NCBI GenBank assembly: GCA_002084765.1
Contig: NBMB01000004.1
Coordinates: 54,742-118,741 of the forward strand
Origin: Candidatus Cloacimonetes bacterium 4572_55
GTDB taxonomy: Bacteria; 4572-55
DNA: 64,000 bases
Direction of reading: 5' to 3'
Below the pieces are notes generated by a model. That model did no database searches. It had not been told where the DNA came from and worked only from the letters and a program-made list of their open reading frames with translations. Positions 7,872 through 17,559 of this stretch are shown here, one piece after another (position 1 is the first letter of the stretch; each line of letters begins with the position of its first letter). The translations under genes were made by a program, and so were the position numbers.

Positions 7872-9587
7872 ATGAACACTCCGCTCGAATTTTTTTCGCA
7901 CAGTCCCCTTGATATTGGCTCAAAATTATACAGAGATTACTGCGCGGGTCATAAGAATCTGTCGCCTTTTTTTCGTTATCCTTATTTCCAGGATTTTCAA
8001 CGTTTCGAATCAAAAAATACTCCCCGTGAGCTCGATTTTGATCAAAAAAGACGGGAACAGGTCAGCGAAATATTGATCAGATGGAATCGAAAAATCGGTA
8101 ATACTAGTGAGGCTGTCTCTGAAAATCTTGAAAAATTTCGTCGTCCTCAGACATATTGCGTTGTGACTGGGCAACAAACAACAATATTTTTAGGACCTTT
8201 ATATACAATATATAAATCCCTGACCGCTATTGCCTTATGCGATGATCTGAAACAAAAATTTCCTTTTTATGAGTTCACGCCCATTTTTTGGTGCAGCGCG
8301 GATGATCATGATTTTTATGAGATAACGACCACCCGATATGTGAACGACCAAAATCAGACGATACGACAACAATATCAAACAGAGGACTCCCATCTTAAGC
8401 CTGCTTATGAGTTGCCGACTCCAGAAAATTTAAAAACCTTAGCTAATGAAATGTTATCAGCCAATTTTCCCTTTCACGAGAAAATACACCGTCTTGTACA
8501 CGAGACTTTAGATCAAGCTGAATCTGTGGGTCATTGGTTTCATCTTTTGGCGTCAAGGTTGATCGGTCGATTGGGATTGATATTGATCCCATCCCATCTG
8601 CCTGTGTTGCGCCGACTGATGCAGCCAATATTTTCCAGAGAAATTCGACAGGGCGGCAAGTCTACCCGATTGGTGCGCGACTCTGGACAACGTCTCACCA
8701 AGTTAGGCTATCACGGGCAGATAGAGAGACGGCCGGGCGCGCTGAATATTTTTTATCACCGGGATAAGCGGCGCTATCGGATCACAAAAATCGACGATCA
8801 TTTTGAAATGGATCAGATCGACAAATGCCTTTCTCTGTCCGAATTGGAACAATCCGCGCGAGAATCCCCCGAATTTTTCAGCCCGGGAGCGGCTCTGCGT
8901 CCAGTTGTGCAGGACTACCTTCTTCCCACTGCCGCGTATGTCGCGGGACCTGGTGAAATTGCCTATTTCGCGCAACTCGATTTGGTTTACGATATGTTTG
9001 ACGTCCGTATGCCGACAATCTTTCCTCGCTCTGGGCTGACGATTCTGGAGCCAAAGATCAAGAGGCTGACAAAAAAATATAACCTGAGCGTCAAGGATGT
9101 GGCGGATCAAAAACAAGGGCTGATCCGACGCGTTATGTCCGAGTCGTTTTCGACAGAGTTGGATCAACAATTTGCATCTGCCCGTCGTGAAGTCGGAGAA
9201 ATTCTGCATCGAATCACGCCCCAAATCCGGAAAATTGATGAAGGAGCCTTTCAATTTTCCGAAAAAATGTTCGGTAAAATCGATTTTATGATCGGTCAGA
9301 CCCGAAAGAAAGTTTTTCAAGCGCACAAGAAAAAAAATCGAACGGTTCGTCTTCAATTGGAGACCGTGTTGAACCATATTTTTCCGGATAATAAACTGCA
9401 AGAACGGTCTATACATATTTTTCCATTTTTGGAAAAATATGGAGAGGAGATGATCGATGATTTGCTGTTATTTATCAAAAAAGAATTAACCGATCTCGGA
9501 AAAACCGCGCAGCGGGATGAATATTTTTTGAGGAAACAAAAAATATTCGACGCGAGCTTCACTGGAGAGAGACGCGCTGTCGATTGA
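7872..9587 (+). CDS. bshC: bacillithiol biosynthesis cysteine ligase-like protein BshC
   Basis: 571 residues, slightly longer than the usual BshC. The family core is clear: VVTGQQTTIFLGPLYTIYKS, then PIFWCSADDHDFYEI, then in the second half AAYVAGPGEIAYFAQL and a C-terminal coiled coil. BshC is proposed to add cysteine to GlcN-malate in the last step of bacillithiol synthesis, so the host probably uses this thiol; bshA and bshB are not in the window. ATG at 7872 is used; a TTG at 7863 is also in frame and neither has a strong ribosome site. Confidence 0.9.
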   Translation: MNTPLEFFSHSPLDIGSKLYRDYCAGHKNLSPFFRYPYFQDFQRFESKNTPRELDFDQKRREQVSEILIRWNRKIGNTSEAVSENLEKFRRPQTYCVVTGQQTTIFLGPLYTIYKSLTAIALCDDLKQKFPFYEFTPIFWCSADDHDFYEITTTRYVNDQNQTIRQQYQTEDSHLKPAYELPTPENLKTLANEMLSANFPFHEKIHRLVHETLDQAESVGHWFHLLASRLIGRLGLILIPSHLPVLRRLMQPIFSREIRQGGKSTRLVRDSGQRLTKLGYHGQIERRPGALNIFYHRDKRRYRITKIDDHFEMDQIDKCLSLSELEQSARESPEFFSPGAALRPVVQDYLLPTAAYVAGPGEIAYFAQLDLVYDMFDVRMPTIFPRSGLTILEPKIKRLTKKYNLSVKDVADQKQGLIRRVMSESFSTELDQQFASARREVGEILHRITPQIRKIDEGAFQFSEKMFGKIDFMIGQTRKKVFQAHKKKNRTVRLQLETVLNHIFPDNKLQERSIHIFPFLEKYGEEMIDDLLLFIKKELTDLGKTAQRDEYFLRKQKIFDASFTGERRAVD

Positions 9588-9651
9588 ATTTCTTGGCAAA
9601 AATTAGAAGGCATTTTTCTAAGTTTTTGTCAAGACGTAACCGGGAGAATTT

Positions 9652-10359
9652 ATGGATTACGAGAACTTTTCTTCGCTGGAGGAAGCGAAGCGCGTCTTTC
9701 ATATTCAAATCTCCGACCAAGAGCCCTTATTCGGGCATATAAAAAGTTGTCATGTTGGAGAATTCTTGAATACTTTATTCAAAGATTTCGGATCGCTGAC
9801 ACACAAGGTCGGCAAAAACCGAGAACTTTCGGAATTAATTATCGCCCCAATTCTGATCCAAGTTCGGAATATTATTGGCTATGGCGTTTGTCTTCTCTCG
9901 GACGTTGAGTTTGATGTGGATCCGTCCCGTGGGCTGACCGGCGAGTGCGACTATCTTTTCATCCGATCCGAGGAGTCGTTCCTTATCACTCGCCCGATCC
10001 TACCGATCGCTGTGGCGGAAGCTCGTCCTCAAGCGGTTCATCGCAGCTTTCCCCGTTGTATTGCTCAAATGGTTGCAGCGCAATTGCATAACCGTATGGA
10101 AGGAACCGATGTCAAAAGGGTGTATGGTTGTATCACAACCGGCACGGTCTGGAAATTTTTGCTTTTGGAGAACGCTCGAGTGATGATAGACCGAGACGAT
10201 TATTATATCGACGACTTGGGGAAAATTTTGGCTATTTTTGTCGATATGATCCACGTCTCTTCCCCTGACATACTGTCCAAATCGCGTATTGAATCACAAC
10301 TCGATTGTCAAAAACGACAAAGGAGGATCAATGAACCCATCAATATTTCGTCAATATGA
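9652..10359 (+). CDS. PD-(D/E)XK-like nuclease-fold protein of unknown role
   Basis: 235 residues of a family common in cyanobacteria and some FCB bacteria, with the pattern GLTGECDYLF (the acidic strand) followed by PIAVAEAR, then AQMVAAQLHN and YGCITTGTVWKFLLLE. The central strand would be the E-x-K of a PD-(D/E)XK nuclease; here the lysine position is arginine, so activity is doubtful. GGGAGA stands 4 bases before the ATG. Its last 29 bases overlap the start of the phosphomannomutase gene, so the two are translated from one message. No restriction or toxin partner is visible. Confidence 0.6.
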   Translation: MDYENFSSLEEAKRVFHIQISDQEPLFGHIKSCHVGEFLNTLFKDFGSLTHKVGKNRELSELIIAPILIQVRNIIGYGVCLLSDVEFDVDPSRGLTGECDYLFIRSEESFLITRPILPIAVAEARPQAVHRSFPRCIAQMVAAQLHNRMEGTDVKRVYGCITTGTVWKFLLLENARVMIDRDDYYIDDLGKILAIFVDMIHVSSPDILSKSRIESQLDCQKRQRRINEPINISSI

Positions 10360-11689
10360 TATTCGCGGCGTTGTCGAGCAAGACTTGACTTCGCCAGTCA
10401 CGATTAAAATCGGGAGAGCTTTTGGCTCCTACATCCGTCGTCGCGGGGGAAAGTCTGTGATTGTCGGCGGCGATAATCGGCTGCATACCCGTTCCCTGTG
10501 CAAGCGGTTGATCGGCGGAATTCGTTCCACAGGCTGCGATGTGATCGAACTGGGAACCGTCCCGACTCCGGCTCTCTATTTTGCCGATATTGAGCTGGAC
10601 GCGGACGGCAGCGTGCAAGTGACAGGCAGCCACAATCCCGCGGAGTTCAACGGTTTTAAGCTGTCCCATTGCCACGCGTCGGTGTTCGGGGAAAATATCC
10701 AAGAGTTGAAGCGGATGATAGAGGAAAACGATTTTGTAAATGAAGCTCAAGGGAAATATGAAGAGAAAGAGATCATGTCCGATTATCAGGATATGATCGT
10801 GGGAAAGGTCAAGCTGGAGCGTCCGCTGAAGGTGGCTTTGGACGCGGGCAACGCAACAGCGTCATTGATCGCGCCCAGGGTCATGCGGGCACTCGGTTGC
10901 GAAGTGGTCGAGCTATATTGCGAGCCGGATGGAACTTTCCCCAACCATCATCCAGACCCGACTGTTCCGGAAAATCTTGTGGACTTGATCGCTCTCGTGA
11001 AAGAGACAAAGGCTGACGCGGGGATCGCGTACGACGGGGATTCTGATCGAATCGGCGTAGTGAACGAGAAAGGCGAGATTCTCTGGGGCGACCAATTGCT
11101 TGCGCTCTATGCTCGTGAGATTCTCGCAGAAGGACCCGCGCCGATCATCTTTGAGGTCAAATGTTCCACAGCTTTGATCGAAGATATTCGTCGACATGGC
11201 GGCAAGCCGGTGATGTGGCGCACCGGTCATTCTCTAATCAAAAAAAAGATGAAGGAGATGAACTCTCCTCTTGCTGGAGAAATGAGCGGGCATATCTTTT
11301 TTAAACATCAATATTATGGCTTTGACGACGCAATCTACGCCACTGCGAGACTTCTGCGTATCATGGCGGCAGACAAGCGACCTTTGTCCGATCTGCTGAG
11401 TGATCTGCCCCGTTATCCCTCCACGCCGGAGATTCGGATCGACTGTCCCGATCACATCAAATTCGAAGCGGTGAACCGGATTCTGGATCAATTCAAACAG
11501 ACGCATCAGGTGATCGACGTGGACGGAATGCGGGTCTTGTTCGAGGACGGAAGTTGGGGACTGGTCAGGGCTTCCAATACCCAGCCAGTCCTGGTTCTTC
11601 GTTTCGAGGCAAAAAGCGAGGAGCGGTTGCAGGCTATCAAAAAAGAGATCGAGGGAAAATTGTGCCAAATTGTTGATATGTTGAGATGA
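10331..11689 (+). CDS. manB: phosphomannomutase/phosphoglucomutase
   Basis: A 452-residue alpha-D-phosphohexomutase of the AlgC/ManB group. It has the active-site serine loop TGSHNP (Ser100), the metal loop DGDSDRIG, the sugar-binding loop GEMSGHIFF and the C-terminal phosphate loop RASNTQPVLVLR. It converts mannose-6-phosphate and mannose-1-phosphate, feeding nucleotide sugar and envelope glycan synthesis. ATG at 10331 is chosen because AAAGGAGG lies 6 bases upstream and the family begins at once with IFRQYDIRG. Its stop overlaps the next ATG (ATGA). Confidence 0.93.
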   Translation: MNPSIFRQYDIRGVVEQDLTSPVTIKIGRAFGSYIRRRGGKSVIVGGDNRLHTRSLCKRLIGGIRSTGCDVIELGTVPTPALYFADIELDADGSVQVTGSHNPAEFNGFKLSHCHASVFGENIQELKRMIEENDFVNEAQGKYEEKEIMSDYQDMIVGKVKLERPLKVALDAGNATASLIAPRVMRALGCEVVELYCEPDGTFPNHHPDPTVPENLVDLIALVKETKADAGIAYDGDSDRIGVVNEKGEILWGDQLLALYAREILAEGPAPIIFEVKCSTALIEDIRRHGGKPVMWRTGHSLIKKKMKEMNSPLAGEMSGHIFFKHQYYGFDDAIYATARLLRIMAADKRPLSDLLSDLPRYPSTPEIRIDCPDHIKFEAVNRILDQFKQTHQVIDVDGMRVLFEDGSWGLVRASNTQPVLVLRFEAKSEERLQAIKKEIEGKLCQIVDMLR

Positions 11690-13119
11690 AACGGGCAATT
11701 TGTTTTTTAATTCCGGTATTCTTCGCTCTGTTGATATTCCCTACTCAAGCCGAGAGCAAATTTCCCTTAGAGAGCCGAGGTCATCTCCTTTTTTATGTAG
11801 ACGCCGCCTCTTTCTCAGGCGATGAAGGGTTTGTGTATCAGGAATTTTACTACGAAATTATGACGAACCGACTCCGTTATGTGCCGATTCCGCAATCTCA
11901 GGGTCGATCCCAAGCCGCTGTCGAGGCAGTCTGCATGATCTCCTCGGCAGAAGGCGATACCTTGGAGGTTGACCGAGTTACGATCGATTTGACTGCCGAC
12001 TCACTCGCGGAGACCGAGCTGAGTCGGTATGCTCTACAGCAGTCGGGCTTTTTCCTGAAGCCCGGCTCATATCGGCTAACAGTCGTTATGAGCGATCTGT
12101 GGAGCGGCGATCAAGGCATTGTTCAGGACACATTTTCGGTCTCCGATTTTCCTTCTGAACTCTGTTTGAGCGATCCGGAGTTTGCCCTACGGATTCTTTC
12201 ATCTCCAGAGGAAACGGGATCCATTTTTTGGAAAAATGGAAAATCGGTGCATCCTTCCGCGTCCCGTCGTTATAGCGCGAGCAGACCGGAGTTACGGGTC
12301 TATTTCGAGCTATATAACTGTCGAGCCGATAGTCTTCCGCTGATAATTCGCTATCAAGTATTTGAAAATACGGATGATACACTGCAATCAGGAGAATCTA
12401 TAGGCAAGTCGATCGAACGTCGAATCGACAAGCCCGGAACCAATTGCGCTCTGACAGCGTCGATTCCTGTTGGGGACCTGCCTATTGGGGCGTATTTGCT
12501 CCAAATCACAGCGGAGGACCGCGACGCTCGAACGGAACGAAGCGCGCGCTTTTTCATCGTCAACCCGGACGCGGCTTGGTTGATTGAGGATCGGGACGCG
12601 CAGCAACGATTGCTCATAAAATATCTCGGCGACTCCTTTGACCTCGATAGATACGACTTGCTGAATCCTCTGGGGAAAGTCCGATTCGCCGCAGAATTTT
12701 GGAGGAACCGCGATCCTGACCCAAAAACAGAGGAAAACGAATATTTGATGGAAATCGCAAATCGAATAAGAATTGTCGGGGAGCGATTTCATTCCGGGAA
12801 AAAAAAGGGTTGGGAGACCGACGCAGGGAGGATTTTTATAAAATTCGGATCGCCGGATGAGATCAAGGAGGTCGCGAGTTCTCCTGAGAGCGTCTCGCAT
12901 GAGGTCTGGACATATTATGAGAATTCCAGAAAATTTTGGTTTCTGACCACCAGCGCGAACATATACCGCTTGATTCATTCGTTAAACGAGCCGGCTGAGA
13001 CGGATTATCCTGATTGGAAAAAAATGCTGCGAAAGTTTCACCAACCCGAGGATCAGACAGGAACTCTACAGCGTTCATTTTGTTATTCGCTATTAATTCA
13101 TAAAAAAGGCACGGGATAG
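11686..13119 (+). CDS. exported GWxTD-domain protein
   Basis: 477 residues with a signal peptide (MKRAICFLIPVFFALL...AES). A long beta-rich region follows, and the GWxTD domain lies near residues 310-440, with the hallmark GWETDAGRIFIKFGSPDEI. This domain is widespread in Acidobacteria and the FCB group; its function is not established. It overlaps the phosphomannomutase stop by 4 bases and ends 2 bases before nuoI, so it is embedded in a respiratory and metabolic operon. No catalytic site is evident. Confidence 0.85.
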   Translation: MKRAICFLIPVFFALLIFPTQAESKFPLESRGHLLFYVDAASFSGDEGFVYQEFYYEIMTNRLRYVPIPQSQGRSQAAVEAVCMISSAEGDTLEVDRVTIDLTADSLAETELSRYALQQSGFFLKPGSYRLTVVMSDLWSGDQGIVQDTFSVSDFPSELCLSDPEFALRILSSPEETGSIFWKNGKSVHPSASRRYSASRPELRVYFELYNCRADSLPLIIRYQVFENTDDTLQSGESIGKSIERRIDKPGTNCALTASIPVGDLPIGAYLLQITAEDRDARTERSARFFIVNPDAAWLIEDRDAQQRLLIKYLGDSFDLDRYDLLNPLGKVRFAAEFWRNRDPDPKTEENEYLMEIANRIRIVGERFHSGKKKGWETDAGRIFIKFGSPDEIKEVASSPESVSHEVWTYYENSRKFWFLTTSANIYRLIHSLNEPAETDYPDWKKMLRKFHQPEDQTGTLQRSFCYSLLIHKKGTG

Positions 13120-13121
13120 AG

Positions 13122-13583
13122 ATGCAAAAAAAAGAGTTTAAATATAAATGGAATTTGGTGGACAAAATTTATCTGCCGGCAGTGCTCAAGGGGTTGCTCA
13201 ACACCTTCAAGCACCTATTCATGCCGTCGTTTACTTATGAATATCCAGACGAGCCATTCAATCCCGCTCCCCGTTTCCGCGGGGAACATCGGCTGAAAAA
13301 GGATGAAAAGGGACGGATCAAATGCACTGCCTGTTTTATGTGCGCCACGATCTGTCCGGCAAAGTGCATCACTATCGTCGCCGCGCCCTCGCCGGAAGAA
13401 TACGGGTCTGACCGAAATAAATATCCAGCTATTTTTGACGTCAATGAGTTGCGGTGCATCTCCTGCGGGTATTGCGAGGAAGTCTGCCCAAAGGACGCCA
13501 TCGAGTTGAGCGTGAAGATGCCGAGAGTGTATACCAGCCGCGAGGAATTTATCTATAACAGGGATAAATTAGCCTCTAATTAA
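13122..13583 (+). CDS. nuoI: NADH-quinone oxidoreductase subunit I
   Basis: A 153-residue ferredoxin-like subunit with two C-x2-C-x2-C-x3-C-P clusters (CTACFMCATICP and CISCGYCEEVCP) that hold two 4Fe-4S centres. In complex I, NuoI passes electrons along the peripheral arm toward quinone. The N-terminal amphipathic segment before the clusters is typical. It begins a nuoI-J-K-L run; nuoH, which usually precedes nuoI, is absent and a GWxTD gene stands there instead. Confidence 0.93.
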   Translation: MQKKEFKYKWNLVDKIYLPAVLKGLLNTFKHLFMPSFTYEYPDEPFNPAPRFRGEHRLKKDEKGRIKCTACFMCATICPAKCITIVAAPSPEEYGSDRNKYPAIFDVNELRCISCGYCEEVCPKDAIELSVKMPRVYTSREEFIYNRDKLASN

Positions 13584-13652
13584 AAAAATTAAACGTATCC
13601 CCTAACGAAGTTAACTAAAAAATCTGGGAAATTTAGAAACTTGGGAAGCAAT

Positions 13653-14162
13653 ATGATTTTGGATGCTTTATTTTTGATAAACGCGTTATTAGCCGTCGGG
13701 TTTGCCGTCGCTATGATCACTCGAAAAAATCCGATATACAGCGCGCTTTGTTTGATCGCCACTTTTTTTCCATTGGCTTTCATATTTCTTTTATTATGGG
13801 CGCCTTTTGTGGCAATGATCCAAATTATGGTTTACGCCGGGGCCATCATGGTCCTATTCGTATTCGTAATTATGATGATCAATACAGAAAAACAGGAATT
13901 AGAAGCGGGGAAGCCAAAATGGTATCGACGGATTGCCGGAGCGATCGCATTCCTTTTTGTCATAGTCGGTTTTTATTCCATTGTTATGGGGATCAATTCG
14001 ATTGCCCCGGTCGATTCCTCGATCAAAGAAGAGTTCGGCTCCACAGCCGCGCTGGGTCATTTGATATTCGATAAATATTTGATTCAATTTGAGTTGGTTT
14101 CGGTATTAATTCTTGTCGCGGTTATCGGCGCGGTATTTTTGGCAAAAAAGAACTTGGATTAA
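13653..14162 (+). CDS. nuoJ: NADH-quinone oxidoreductase subunit J
   Basis: About 169 residues with five membrane helices. The conserved third helix is visible (IQIMVYAGAIMVLFVFVIMM), the hallmark of NuoJ, which takes part in coupling quinone chemistry to proton pumping. ATG at 13653 with GGGAAG just upstream is preferred over the in-frame TTG at 13641. The stop is 3 bases before nuoK. Confidence 0.93.
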   Translation: MILDALFLINALLAVGFAVAMITRKNPIYSALCLIATFFPLAFIFLLLWAPFVAMIQIMVYAGAIMVLFVFVIMMINTEKQELEAGKPKWYRRIAGAIAFLFVIVGFYSIVMGINSIAPVDSSIKEEFGSTAALGHLIFDKYLIQFELVSVLILVAVIGAVFLAKKNLD

Positions 14163-14165
14163 AAT

Positions 14166-14486
14166 ATGTTTTTCACACTGGAAAATTGTTTGATTTTAAG
14201 CGTGATTCTCTTTTCAATCGGCTGTTATGGAGTCTTGACCAAACGAAATATTTTGGTCATCCTCATGTCGATTGAACTGATGTTGAACGCGGTGAATTTG
14301 AGTTTTATCTCATTCAACTATTTCAACTATAACATGATGAACGGCGAAGAGATGGGTCATTTCTTCGTTTTGGTCATCATTGCCATCGCGGCTGCCGAAG
14401 CTGCGGTCGGTCTTGCAATTCTGGTCGCGCTTTTCCGCAATCGGGACAGCGCGGATATTGAGAAATTGGTTGAAATGAAATGGTAA
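14166..14486 (+). CDS. nuoK: NADH-quinone oxidoreductase subunit K
   Basis: A 106-residue three-helix subunit with the family core VLTKRNILVILMSIELMLNAVNL, which contains the buried glutamate, and the second glutamate in AIAAAEAAVGLAI. Both are part of the proton channel line of complex I. It is tightly spaced after nuoJ; 102 bases then separate it from nuoL. Confidence 0.95.
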   Translation: MFFTLENCLILSVILFSIGCYGVLTKRNILVILMSIELMLNAVNLSFISFNYFNYNMMNGEEMGHFFVLVIIAIAAAEAAVGLAILVALFRNRDSADIEKLVEMKW

Positions 14487-14588
14487 ATTAAAAATCCCTT
14501 GAGTGGAAAAATTTACCAGAGATTACGAATCGGATACGAAAATTTTTTTATACTTATTCATCTTTTTAGAAGGGTGCTGTAAAGAACA

Positions 14589-16514
14589 ATGGGGAATACT
14601 TATCTTCTATTTATTCCGATTCTGCCTCTGATCGGCTTTTTGATCAACGGGCTGATCGGTCACAAACTGAACCGGAAAGTCGTCGGGACAATCGGCGGCG
14701 CGACTGTCTTAGGCTCCTTCATCCTCTCGCTTATGACGCTGTTTCGAATTTTGGGAGACGGCAACGCTGTGAGCTATGTCGCTTTTCATTGGATCACGAT
14801 AGCTGACCTTGATATAACGTTCGGCTTTCGCATCGATCAACTGAGCGCGGTGATGATCAACGTGATAACAGGCGTTGGCTTCCTGATCCATGTCTATTCA
14901 AACGGCTACATGCACGAGGACAAAAGCGTGGCCCGTTTTTTCGCCTACCTGAACCTATTCGTCTTTTCCATGCTGATTTTGGTGATGGCGGATAACATCG
15001 TGTTGATGTTTCTCGGTTGGGAAGGAGTGGGACTCTGCTCCTATCTATTAATCGGGTTTTGGTATCAGGATATGTTTACCAAAAAACTGTCCAACGCAGA
15101 CGCTGGAAAAAAAGCCTTTATCGTCAACCGAGTCGGCGACTTCGGATTTTTACTGGCGATTTTTTTGATTTTTATGACATTCGGCACGCTCAACTTTGAG
15201 CAACTTTCTCATGCCGATATGAATATTGCTGGAGGATTAATCACCGCGATTACCCTGTTGCTCTTTCTCGGAGCGACCGGAAAGTCTGCGCAGATTCCGC
15301 TCTATATTTGGCTGCCAGACGCCATGGCGGGTCCGACGCCTGTCAGTGCCTTGATCCACGCGGCGACAATGGTCACAGCCGGCATCTATATGATCGGGCG
15401 CCTCAGCTTTATGTTTGTTCACTCGGAAACGACCATGCTCACGATTGCTGTCATCGGGACATTAACTGCGGTTTTTTCCGCGACAATGGGCTTGACCCAA
15501 AACGATATCAAAAAAGTACTGGCATACTCGACGGTCAGTCAGCTCGGGTATATGTTCATGGCAATGGGAGTGGGCGCGTTCAGCGCGGGAATTTTCCACC
15601 TGATGACTCACGCCTTTTTCAAAGCATTACTATTTCTCGGCGCAGGATCCGTTATCTTAGCCTGCCACCATGAGCAGGATATGCGCAAAATGGGCGCGCT
15701 AAAAGACAAAATTCCCACCACATTTTGGATGTTCGCAATCGGAAGTTTGGCGTTGATGGGCATTCCTCCTTTCGCCGGATTTTTCTCGAAAGATGACATC
15801 CTCGCCCGCGTATTTGTGGAGCATAAAGCACTCTGGGCATTGGGCTTAGTCGGCGCGGGCATGACAGCTTTTTATACTGCTCGTATGGTCGCAATGACTT
15901 TTTTCGGAACTTCCAAAATGACAAAAAAGCAAGAATTGCATGTACATGAGCCGGGGATTTCAGTACGTTTCGTCCTTATTGCTCTGGGCGTTTTATCCGC
16001 AATCGGAGGACTTATCGGGATTCCCGCGGCGCTGCATGGAGGCGCGCATTTTTCTCACTTCCTTGATCCAGTTTTCGAGGCGGCTCAAGCTCATCAGGGC
16101 GGGCATCACCATCTGTCTCACCTGACCGAATGGATATTGATGGTCATATCGATTGCTGTCGTGGCGACTGGCGGCTGGCTCGGATTCGACATTTATAGCA
16201 AAGAAAAGTCGATCCGTAAAAATTTTGTCAAACATCCGATTGGCGGCAAACTCCATCACATCAGTTATAATAAATATTATATCGATGAAATTTATGACTT
16301 TGTGATCGTGAAAAGTATAATGGGAGGCTCCAAAGCGTTGTGGAAATTCTTTGATGTGACGATTATCGACGGATTTGTCAACTTTGTCGCGGATATAGTT
16401 GCATTTATTAGCGGGATTATGAGAAAAATCCAAACCGGTCATACCAACAGCTATGCGTTTTCCATCTTTATCGGCGCGCTGGGAATCCTGATCTATATTG
16501 CCAGCCGATTGTAG
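14589..16514 (+). CDS. nuoL: NADH-quinone oxidoreductase subunit L
   Basis: A 641-residue antiporter-like membrane subunit, the usual length for NuoL. It has GWEGVGLCSYLLIGFW, the LPDAMAGPTPVSALIHAATMV segment with the channel lysine and histidine region, and a His-rich stretch (HQGGHHHLSH) near residue 505 before the C-terminal lateral helix. It pumps protons in the membrane arm of complex I. The related nuoM and nuoN normally follow but are not in this window; a terminator and pgeF come instead. Confidence 0.95.
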   Translation: MGNTYLLFIPILPLIGFLINGLIGHKLNRKVVGTIGGATVLGSFILSLMTLFRILGDGNAVSYVAFHWITIADLDITFGFRIDQLSAVMINVITGVGFLIHVYSNGYMHEDKSVARFFAYLNLFVFSMLILVMADNIVLMFLGWEGVGLCSYLLIGFWYQDMFTKKLSNADAGKKAFIVNRVGDFGFLLAIFLIFMTFGTLNFEQLSHADMNIAGGLITAITLLLFLGATGKSAQIPLYIWLPDAMAGPTPVSALIHAATMVTAGIYMIGRLSFMFVHSETTMLTIAVIGTLTAVFSATMGLTQNDIKKVLAYSTVSQLGYMFMAMGVGAFSAGIFHLMTHAFFKALLFLGAGSVILACHHEQDMRKMGALKDKIPTTFWMFAIGSLALMGIPPFAGFFSKDDILARVFVEHKALWALGLVGAGMTAFYTARMVAMTFFGTSKMTKKQELHVHEPGISVRFVLIALGVLSAIGGLIGIPAALHGGAHFSHFLDPVFEAAQAHQGGHHHLSHLTEWILMVISIAVVATGGWLGFDIYSKEKSIRKNFVKHPIGGKLHHISYNKYYIDEIYDFVIVKSIMGGSKALWKFFDVTIIDGFVNFVADIVAFISGIMRKIQTGHTNSYAFSIFIGALGILIYIASRL

Positions 16515-16556
16515 CGAAAAATTTGCTTTTTTTATTCAGAAATTTTTGATAGAACA

Positions 16557-16597
16557 AAAAGCGGCGTTTGCCCTGTAATCGGGTCAAGCGTCGCTTT
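16557..16597 (+). terminator. terminator after nuoL
   Basis: Inverted arms around 16557-16570 and 16584-16597 (AAAGCGGCGTTTG with CAAGCGTCGCTTT, G-U pairs allowed) form a strong hairpin flanked by A- and T-rich sequence, so it may work in both directions. It closes the nuo transcript. Confidence 0.7.
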
Positions 16598-16656
16598 ATT
16601 GGATTTGTAAAAGACTGTATTATATTAAATATCAAAGAGTTATACGGGGTTATAAC

Positions 16657-17466
16657 ATGTCTATAAAAGTTCTCTCTCCCAACGATACCGAGGAAAAAGG
16701 GTTCATTCATATTGATATAATCGAAAAATCCGGTCCCTTTATCGCCTTGATCACGACCCGACTTGGGGGAGTCAGCCCCACTCCATTCGACTCGTTTAAC
16801 ATGTCCGATTCAGTTGGCGACGATCCCTCTTTTGTCGAGAAAAATCGCTGGCGGCTTGCCAATCATCTTGGCGTGGACGTCCAACGTCTTATCCAGCTAA
16901 ATCAAGTGCACAGCGCGGTTATCTATGAAAAAACCGATCCGAAAAATCGGGGTATGCTCGGAGACGGTCAATTGGTCTATAGAGCCGGATATTTTGCCGT
17001 TATCTCGGTCGCGGACTGTATCCCGCTCTTCCTCGTGGATCCGATTCGCCGAGTTGGAGGCGTGATCCATGCCGGATGGCGGGGCTTGCATCAATCCATT
17101 ATCTCGAAAGCGGTCGCGAAGATGAGACAGGTCTATGGAACCGACCCGAACGACGTGATAGCGGTTGTCGGTCCCTCAATCGGACCGTGTCATTATGAAG
17201 TGCAACGAGATGTGATAGAAAAATTTAATCCCATACTTAATTCTGAATTGACTTTTTATGAGCAAAAGGAAAACAGATATTTTTTGAATCTCTGGGTGAT
17301 CGCGCGCGATCAATTGATCAAAGAAGGCGTTTATCCCGGGCGGATCTATGTACAACATGAATGCACGGTTTGCCGACCGGAGCTATATTTTTCTCATCGA
17401 GGGAGTCATGGGAAAACAGGGCGTATATGGGCGGTCCTTGGGCTGAAATCGACAGAAAAGAGTTGA
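16657..17466 (+). CDS. pgeF: PgeF/YfiH-family purine nucleoside phosphorylase (laccase-domain)
   Basis: A 269-residue protein of the YfiH/YlmD family. The zinc ligands and catalytic residues are present: His in LNQVHS, Cys in VADCIPLF, His in IHAGWRG, then GPSIGPCHYEV. Members were first called multicopper polyphenol oxidases; they are purine nucleoside phosphorylases or adenosine deaminases and help keep peptidoglycan clean in E. coli. A single gene between the nuo terminator and the glyQ promoter. Confidence 0.92.
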   Translation: MSIKVLSPNDTEEKGFIHIDIIEKSGPFIALITTRLGGVSPTPFDSFNMSDSVGDDPSFVEKNRWRLANHLGVDVQRLIQLNQVHSAVIYEKTDPKNRGMLGDGQLVYRAGYFAVISVADCIPLFLVDPIRRVGGVIHAGWRGLHQSIISKAVAKMRQVYGTDPNDVIAVVGPSIGPCHYEVQRDVIEKFNPILNSELTFYEQKENRYFLNLWVIARDQLIKEGVYPGRIYVQHECTVCRPELYFSHRGSHGKTGRIWAVLGLKSTEKS

Positions 17467-17491
17467 CAAAATCATCGGTATTATCTATTAT
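17463..17491 (+). promoter_or_regulatory. sigma70-type promoter of glyQ
   Basis: A perfect -35 TTGACA (17463-17468), a 17-base spacer and a -10 TATTAT (17486-17491, five of six). The expected start is near 17498, giving a leader of about 60 bases before glyQ. The -35 overlaps the end of pgeF. Confidence 0.7.
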
Positions 17492-17559
17492 CACAATATT
17501 TGCTATAACTAAGATCGACCTGAAGTTAATCGCCCTAACTGAATAAAAGGAGAGACTCG

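Noticed and set aside
8703..9416. 237-codon minus-strand open frame
   Set aside because: Shadow of bshC, whose conserved motifs lie on the plus strand.
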